Below are positions 12,265 to 15,233 of a stretch of DNA of 15,233 nt, piece after piece. The stretch is from JBDRLD01 sp043813445. Its GTDB lineage: Bacteria; Patescibacteriota; Patescibacteriia; JACPHY01. The stretch spans positions 1 to 15,233 of the forward strand of contig JBDRLD010000107.1 of assembly GCA_043813445.1 (NCBI GenBank). Reading direction: 5' to 3'. A program made the translations under genes and the position numbers. Each line of letters starts with the position of its first letter. Position 1 is the first letter of the stretch. A model generated the notes under the pieces. The model was not told the origin of the DNA. It was given only the letters and a program-made list of their open reading frames with translations, and did no database searches.

Positions 12265-15192
12265 ATGCGACTTCTGTGTTGCTCACTGAGAACGTTCTGC
12301 GCGATCGCAGTGATCGCGCTAGTATGCCTCACTCCAAGGCCATCCTCCGCTGATGTCCCATGCTCGATCTTTTGGGATTCGACTCCTAGATTCCAGGAGG
12401 GCACGCCACAGGATATCGTCTGGTACGATTTCAAGGTGAAGTGCACCAGCTCGTGGACCATTCAGTATGCGCTCTACACGAATACGGGATCCAATCTCGC
12501 AATCGCAGGCACATCCGGCTCACAGTACCTCCCTGCCTCAACATGGATCTTCTTCCATACACAGGGGCCCGTGAGTACAAGTGGTGACTGGCGGTATGAC
12601 ACCACGTACAACTTCGAGGTCTGCTTGAAGCCCTATCCTGATGAAGACTGCACAGGACTCAGAGAGCTCGTGATTCCTCCTGGTGGATCATCCGGCGGTG
12701 ATGTTTACGACCTGAGCGTATACGATCACGATTTCGTAGAACCACTTACGGTTGGTGTCGAGGCCAGCGGATACATCGAGCTTCGAAACGACGGTCACGA
12801 CGCGCTCGACGTTATTTCTGTTGATCTCAACTTCAGTGGTGTCTCTGTCACTGAAGGAGACGACGTCGACGGTACCGACTTCACCATCTCTGGTGGCAGC
12901 ATCCACGAAGTTGGTGATCCGTTCCGTTTCACACCGCTTTCTTCCGGAACATTGTGGCTTGATGTGCGCGTGAGGCTCGACGGCGGATCGTATGAGGAAA
13001 TCGATACGATCTCGCTCACAGTTGAAGATGTGTCTGACCCGTGTGCAGGAATAACATGCCCGAATATCTGCGCGGCCGGTAACGTCCGTCGAACTGGCGG
13101 ATCGTGCTCCGGCGGCACCTGCAACTACTCGAGCTCGTACGACTGCGACAATTCGGACCTCGGTCCATATGTCGAGTACTACTGCGATGGCGCGAACCGA
13201 CGGGCGAAAGATCGTTACGACGACTACTCGTGCAGTGGCGGATCATGCATCCATAGCGATCGCTTCGAAAACGATCGCCTCGTCCAAATCTGCACGAGTG
13301 GCTGCACCGAGACATCATCGACCACCGCGGTCTGTAATGCGTGCGTTCCGAACTGGGGATGCACCGCGTGGAGCGCGTGCAACGGTCCGGACAACCAGAC
13401 GCGAACGTGTACGGATGCGAACGGCTGCGGGACGACGAGCGGAAAGCCGTCGGAATCGCAGGTGTGCCCGTGCGAGCTCGATTCGGTTACATGGTCAGAC
13501 ACGCAGGTCAATGAGGGCACGACCGTGTCGTTCTCGGTCACACACCTCGGCCAGTGCAATGGTGAGTGCGGAACATACACGATCGTCGAGCGCGACATAT
13601 GGCCGAATCCTGATGACAACTTCGTGCCTAATGAGCCGTTCTGCTTCGGTAGCGCCAACGTCACCATCTCATGGGTGACGGAGCATGATCCGGAGGAATT
13701 CGGCGACAGCGAGTACGATGTAGTGGTTGATCTGGGGAGCGATTCCGTAGAGACCGCGAGCGAGCTCGGGGTTGCGGAGGTGAACCTCTGCGAGGGCGTG
13801 TCTTGCCCGGACGACTGCGCAGGCGATACTCGTCTGTACGGCGGCGTCCCGACCGTCATGGGCGACAGCTGTGAGTGCGGATACGAATTCGAAAACTGCA
13901 ACAGCCTCGAGCCACCTACGACCTACGTAGAGTATTGCTCGGCCGATGATACCGAGGTGCGTGCGTATGACCTATTCCATAACCTGACATGCACCGGAAG
14001 CGGTTCGTGCACAGGAGCGTGGGAGCACATCAACGATCGCCCTGTTACACAATGCACGTTCGGCTGCTCGCTTACCTCGCTCGTGACCGCAGCATGCGAT
14101 CCGAGCCCGTGTCAGGGTGTAACTTGCCAGGACGACTGCTCTGGAGACACGCGACTGCGGAATGGGATACCGACTGTCGTTGGCGATGCCTGCGAATGTC
14201 GGTACACGAACTACAACTGCAACGTTCTGAACACCACCGGTCCCGTCATCGAGTACTGCTCGGCAACCAGCGACATCCATTCGCACCGGCAGTATGTGGA
14301 CCACACCTGCACCGGAAGTGGGGTGTGCTCTGCGACGACGCCGACGTGGATCAGCGATACACTTGTCGCTCCATGTGCCTACGGCTGCACCGAAACATCA
14401 TCGACCACTGCGGCCTGTGATGCGTGTGCGACAAGCTGGCAGTGTACCGCATGGAGCGCGTGCAACGGTCCGGACAACCAGACGCGAACGTGTACGGATG
14501 CGAACGGCTGCGGGACGACGAGCGGAAAGCCGTCGGAATCGCAGCTGTGTCCGTGCGAGCTCGATTCGGTTATATGGTCAGACGCGAATGTGAACGCCGG
14601 AACCGAGGTAGAGTTCACGGTCGAGGCGATTGGCTCGTGCAGCTCCTCGAACTGCTTTGACTATGAGATCTTGGATTACGACCCCATCTTCCCCGATGTA
14701 CGCGTTGTGGATCCGACCATTGCGTGCCTGACAACGAGCGAGACCAAAACAATCTCGTGGACCACGATGAACACGTGGCCACAGATATTCGCGGATGAGT
14801 TCTATGTGCGTGTGACCATGGGTGGTGACGTCATTTCGTCTGACTACCTCATCGTGGATCCAACAAATCCCTGCGCAGACCATCCGTGCCCGGATGACTG
14901 CACAGGTGACGTGCGGCTGCACAGCGGCACCCCTGTCCGTGGCGAGTTCGGCTGTGAGTGCGAGTATGCCGAGGAGGACTGCAACACACTAAACAGCACC
15001 GGCTCAACAGAGAGGTACTGCTCGCTGGACAACAACGTACGCTCGCACCGGCAGCATGTGGACTACACGTGCGTCGGGAGTGGTGTGTGCACGGAGGCAG
15101 GAACGAGCTGGATTAATGACATCCCGGTCGAATCATGCGACTATGTTTTCGAACCCAGGAGCTCTTTCCTGGAGCCGGTGTCGAGCGCCTGA
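12265..15192 (+). CDS. Secreted Cys-rich modular protein with thrombospondin-like repeats
   Basis: The protein has 975 aa. The ATG has a strong AAGGAGG 7 bases upstream. A signal peptide (1-29; hydrophobic core FCAIAVIALVCL, cleavage after PSSA) sends it out of the cell. Next come a beta-rich domain (30-135), a CARDB-like domain (about 147-252) and four Cys modules starting near 260, 509, 616 and 870. Each Cys module reads roughly CPDDC-GD-RL, CEC-Y, YCS, TCTGSG-C, then GC-TSS-TAAC. Two thrombospondin-1-like modules (364-403 and 725-764; CTAWSACNGPDNQTRTC) are each followed by an Ig-like beta domain starting CELDS. Adhesion or surface binding is inferred from the modules. No membrane anchor or sorting signal is seen. 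The last module stops at Cys958-Asp-Tyr, and 15 unrelated residues precede the TGA, so the gene may be truncated. Confidence 0.88.
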   Translation: MRLLCCSLRTFCAIAVIALVCLTPRPSSADVPCSIFWDSTPRFQEGTPQDIVWYDFKVKCTSSWTIQYALYTNTGSNLAIAGTSGSQYLPASTWIFFHTQGPVSTSGDWRYDTTYNFEVCLKPYPDEDCTGLRELVIPPGGSSGGDVYDLSVYDHDFVEPLTVGVEASGYIELRNDGHDALDVISVDLNFSGVSVTEGDDVDGTDFTISGGSIHEVGDPFRFTPLSSGTLWLDVRVRLDGGSYEEIDTISLTVEDVSDPCAGITCPNICAAGNVRRTGGSCSGGTCNYSSSYDCDNSDLGPYVEYYCDGANRRAKDRYDDYSCSGGSCIHSDRFENDRLVQICTSGCTETSSTTAVCNACVPNWGCTAWSACNGPDNQTRTCTDANGCGTTSGKPSESQVCPCELDSVTWSDTQVNEGTTVSFSVTHLGQCNGECGTYTIVERDIWPNPDDNFVPNEPFCFGSANVTISWVTEHDPEEFGDSEYDVVVDLGSDSVETASELGVAEVNLCEGVSCPDDCAGDTRLYGGVPTVMGDSCECGYEFENCNSLEPPTTYVEYCSADDTEVRAYDLFHNLTCTGSGSCTGAWEHINDRPVTQCTFGCSLTSLVTAACDPSPCQGVTCQDDCSGDTRLRNGIPTVVGDACECRYTNYNCNVLNTTGPVIEYCSATSDIHSHRQYVDHTCTGSGVCSATTPTWISDTLVAPCAYGCTETSSTTAACDACATSWQCTAWSACNGPDNQTRTCTDANGCGTTSGKPSESQLCPCELDSVIWSDANVNAGTEVEFTVEAIGSCSSSNCFDYEILDYDPIFPDVRVVDPTIACLTTSETKTISWTTMNTWPQIFADEFYVRVTMGGDVISSDYLIVDPTNPCADHPCPDDCTGDVRLHSGTPVRGEFGCECEYAEEDCNTLNSTGSTERYCSLDNNVRSHRQHVDYTCVGSGVCTEAGTSWINDIPVESCDYVFEPRSSFLEPVSSA
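13371..13500 (+). repeat. Internal 130-bp duplication, copy 1
   Basis: This stretch encodes the second half of the first thrombospondin-like module and the start of the next Ig-like domain. It matches 14454-14583 at 127 of 130 positions by eye, in frame. Confidence 0.9.
14454..14583 (+). repeat. Internal 130-bp duplication, copy 2
   Basis: This is the copy of 13371-13500 shifted by 1083 bases, exactly 361 codons. Three substitutions were found: G to C and C to T in the QVCP/QLCP region, and C to T changing Thr to Ile near the end. Confidence 0.9.
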
Positions 15193-15233
15193 CCTATCTG
15201 GCAGAGTTCCTGACCAATCTGGAGGATACGGGC
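15145..15233. other. Sequence past the break in the last module
   Basis: From 15145 the sequence no longer resembles the corresponding DNA of the other modules. It holds an inverted repeat CCAGGA/TCCTGG (15155-15172). The + strand frame starting at 15135 stays open to the window edge (reading ...ELFPGAGVERLTYLAEFL). A minus-strand frame is also open from the edge to about 15144. Which of these, if any, is coding cannot be decided from 89 bases. Confidence 0.35.

Noticed and set aside
13224..13901. 225-codon minus-strand frame
   Set aside because: It is antisense to the secreted protein, and its repeated segments simply mirror the coding duplication.

Overview
The window is about 55 % GC and gene-dense. 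It uses the standard bacterial code: TGA is a genuine stop for several genes. Most starts have a clear Shine-Dalgarno. There are no rRNAs, recognisable tRNAs, CRISPR arrays or complete insertion sequences. The gene mix suggests, without proving, a Candidate Phyla Radiation (Patescibacteria) genome. That mix is a huge secreted Cys-rich protein with WxCTAWSxC thrombospondin-like modules, a sigma-region-4/alpha-CTD regulator lacking sigma region 2, many small Zn-ribbon and membrane proteins, and single genes with their own promoters. An unrelated bacterium with similar GC cannot be excluded.

Layout, left to right. (1) The 3' end of an unknown + strand gene (2-163) and a hairpin terminator. (2) A minus-strand MbfA-type gene, a ferritin-like domain fused to a VIT1/CCC1 metal transporter (232-1197). 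(3) A non-coding block (1198-1581) with five related GC-rich palindromic repeats, including a 61-bp direct repeat. (4) A minus-strand three-gene operon (3309 down to 1625): a small membrane Cys protein, a 74-aa Zn-ribbon protein and the sigma-4/alpha-CTD regulator. It has a promoter, a long leader and a terminator. (5) rlmN on the minus strand (3569-4657), divergent from a 115-aa Cys-rich protein (4790-5137). (6) A 74-aa membrane protein on the minus strand (5296-5520), divergent from an envelope block: a membrane-anchored MCE/MlaD-like protein (5749-6240) with a polytopic membrane protein carrying a C-terminal LEA2-like domain (6247-7548), then a separately promoted membrane coiled-coil protein (7787-8845). 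(7) A large MFS organophosphate-antiporter-like transporter with extra N- and C-terminal parts (9136-11001). (8) MTA phosphorylase on the minus strand (11200-12075), divergent from the 975-aa secreted modular protein (12265-15192). The last module of that protein ends abruptly, and unrelated sequence follows to the window end.

Nine promoter candidates were found by eye, and eight share one grammar: a TTGACA-like -35, exactly 17 bp, and a -10 of form TAnnnT. They place most genes under ordinary housekeeping-type initiation and define the transcription units used here. The most interesting parts are the sigma-4/alpha-CTD operon, the MCE plus LEA2-like membrane pair, the structure-preserving palindromic repeats, and the duplicated and truncated modules of the secreted protein.
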